This document shows positions 5,944-5,987 of a stretch of 5,987 nucleotides of DNA, in pieces. A model generated the notes under the pieces. That model worked only from the letters and a program-made list of their open reading frames with translations, was not told the origin of the DNA and did no database searches. The DNA comes from Candidatus Ryanbacteria bacterium RIFCSPLOWO2_12_FULL_47_9c (GTDB lineage Bacteria > Patescibacteriota > Minisyncoccia > Ryanbacterales > GWA2-47-10b). The stretch covers positions 7,423 through 13,409 of the forward strand of contig MHOB01000044.1 in NCBI GenBank assembly GCA_001821795.1, read 5' to 3'. Positions within the stretch are counted from its first letter, which is position 1; every line of letters begins with the position of its first letter. Made by a program: the position numbers and the translations under genes.

Positions 5944-5987
5944 GAGCTCTTGCAAAAATCGTTGTTATCGTAGGCCCAACCACATCG
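5937..5987 (+). CDS. miaA: Probable tRNA dimethylallyltransferase, first 17 codons (3' end outside window)
   Basis: The visible peptide is MARALAKIVVIVGPTTS. KIVVIVGPT followed by a small residue and S is the N-terminal P-loop of MiaA (GPTASGKS in most members); the next residues, beyond the window edge, should be GKS. MiaA transfers a dimethylallyl group from DMAPP to the N6 of A37 in tRNAs that read codons starting with U. The start is supported by a well-spaced promoter directly upstream and by the short distance from ATG to the P-loop. Only 17 residues are visible, so another P-loop ATPase cannot be fully excluded. It is divergent from the LysM gene. Confidence 0.75.
   Translation, partial: MARALAKIVVIVGPTTS
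5940..5953. repeat. Perfect 14-bp palindrome over miaA codons 2-6
   Basis: GCAAGAGCTCTTGC is a perfect palindrome. It covers the codons for ARALA at the start of miaA and overlaps the -35 of the minus-strand LysM promoter (5938-5943). It could be an operator site for the divergent promoters or an early mRNA hairpin; the coding constraint alone could also produce it. Confidence 0.5.

Overview
The window holds two complete genes and parts of others, in a compact bacterial layout: the 5' part of rnhB (RNase HII, minus strand, runs off the left edge), dnaE (DNA polymerase III alpha subunit, plus), thrS (threonyl-tRNA synthetase, plus), a LysM/coiled-coil/single-membrane-span protein (minus), and the first 17 codons of a probable miaA (plus, runs off the right edge).

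The organism looks like a streamlined bacterium, most probably of the Patescibacteria/CPR (Parcubacteria-like) type. This is inference. It rests on the short ThrS that starts directly at its editing domain, the tight spacing, the one-base dnaE/thrS overlap, and promoters placed so close to dnaE and miaA that their transcripts should be leaderless. The proteins themselves are ordinary bacterial families, so the phylum call needs a tree.

Layout. 1-199: rnhB start region, which contains a duplicated N-terminal motif and two palindromic elements read in frame. 200-256: short divergent intergenic region with the dnaE promoter. 257-5205: dnaE and thrS, translationally coupled through a TGATG overlap. 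5181-5219: hairpin whose T-tract faces the minus strand; it terminates the LysM gene and overlaps the end of thrS. 5240-5872: LysM gene, clearly more GC-rich than its neighbours. 5873-5936: divergent intergenic region in which the two promoters share one palindromic -10 core. 5937-end: miaA start. No gene-free stretch exceeds 300 bases.

Functionally, rnhB and dnaE are replication/repair genes, thrS and miaA are tRNA charging and tRNA modification genes, and the LysM protein is a predicted envelope protein with no obvious functional link to the others. I did not find a convincing new multi-gene system. The most unusual signal is the doubled DEAGR motif and in-frame palindromes in rnhB. Next are the two near-identical leaderless promoters and the face-to-face promoters upstream of miaA and the LysM gene.
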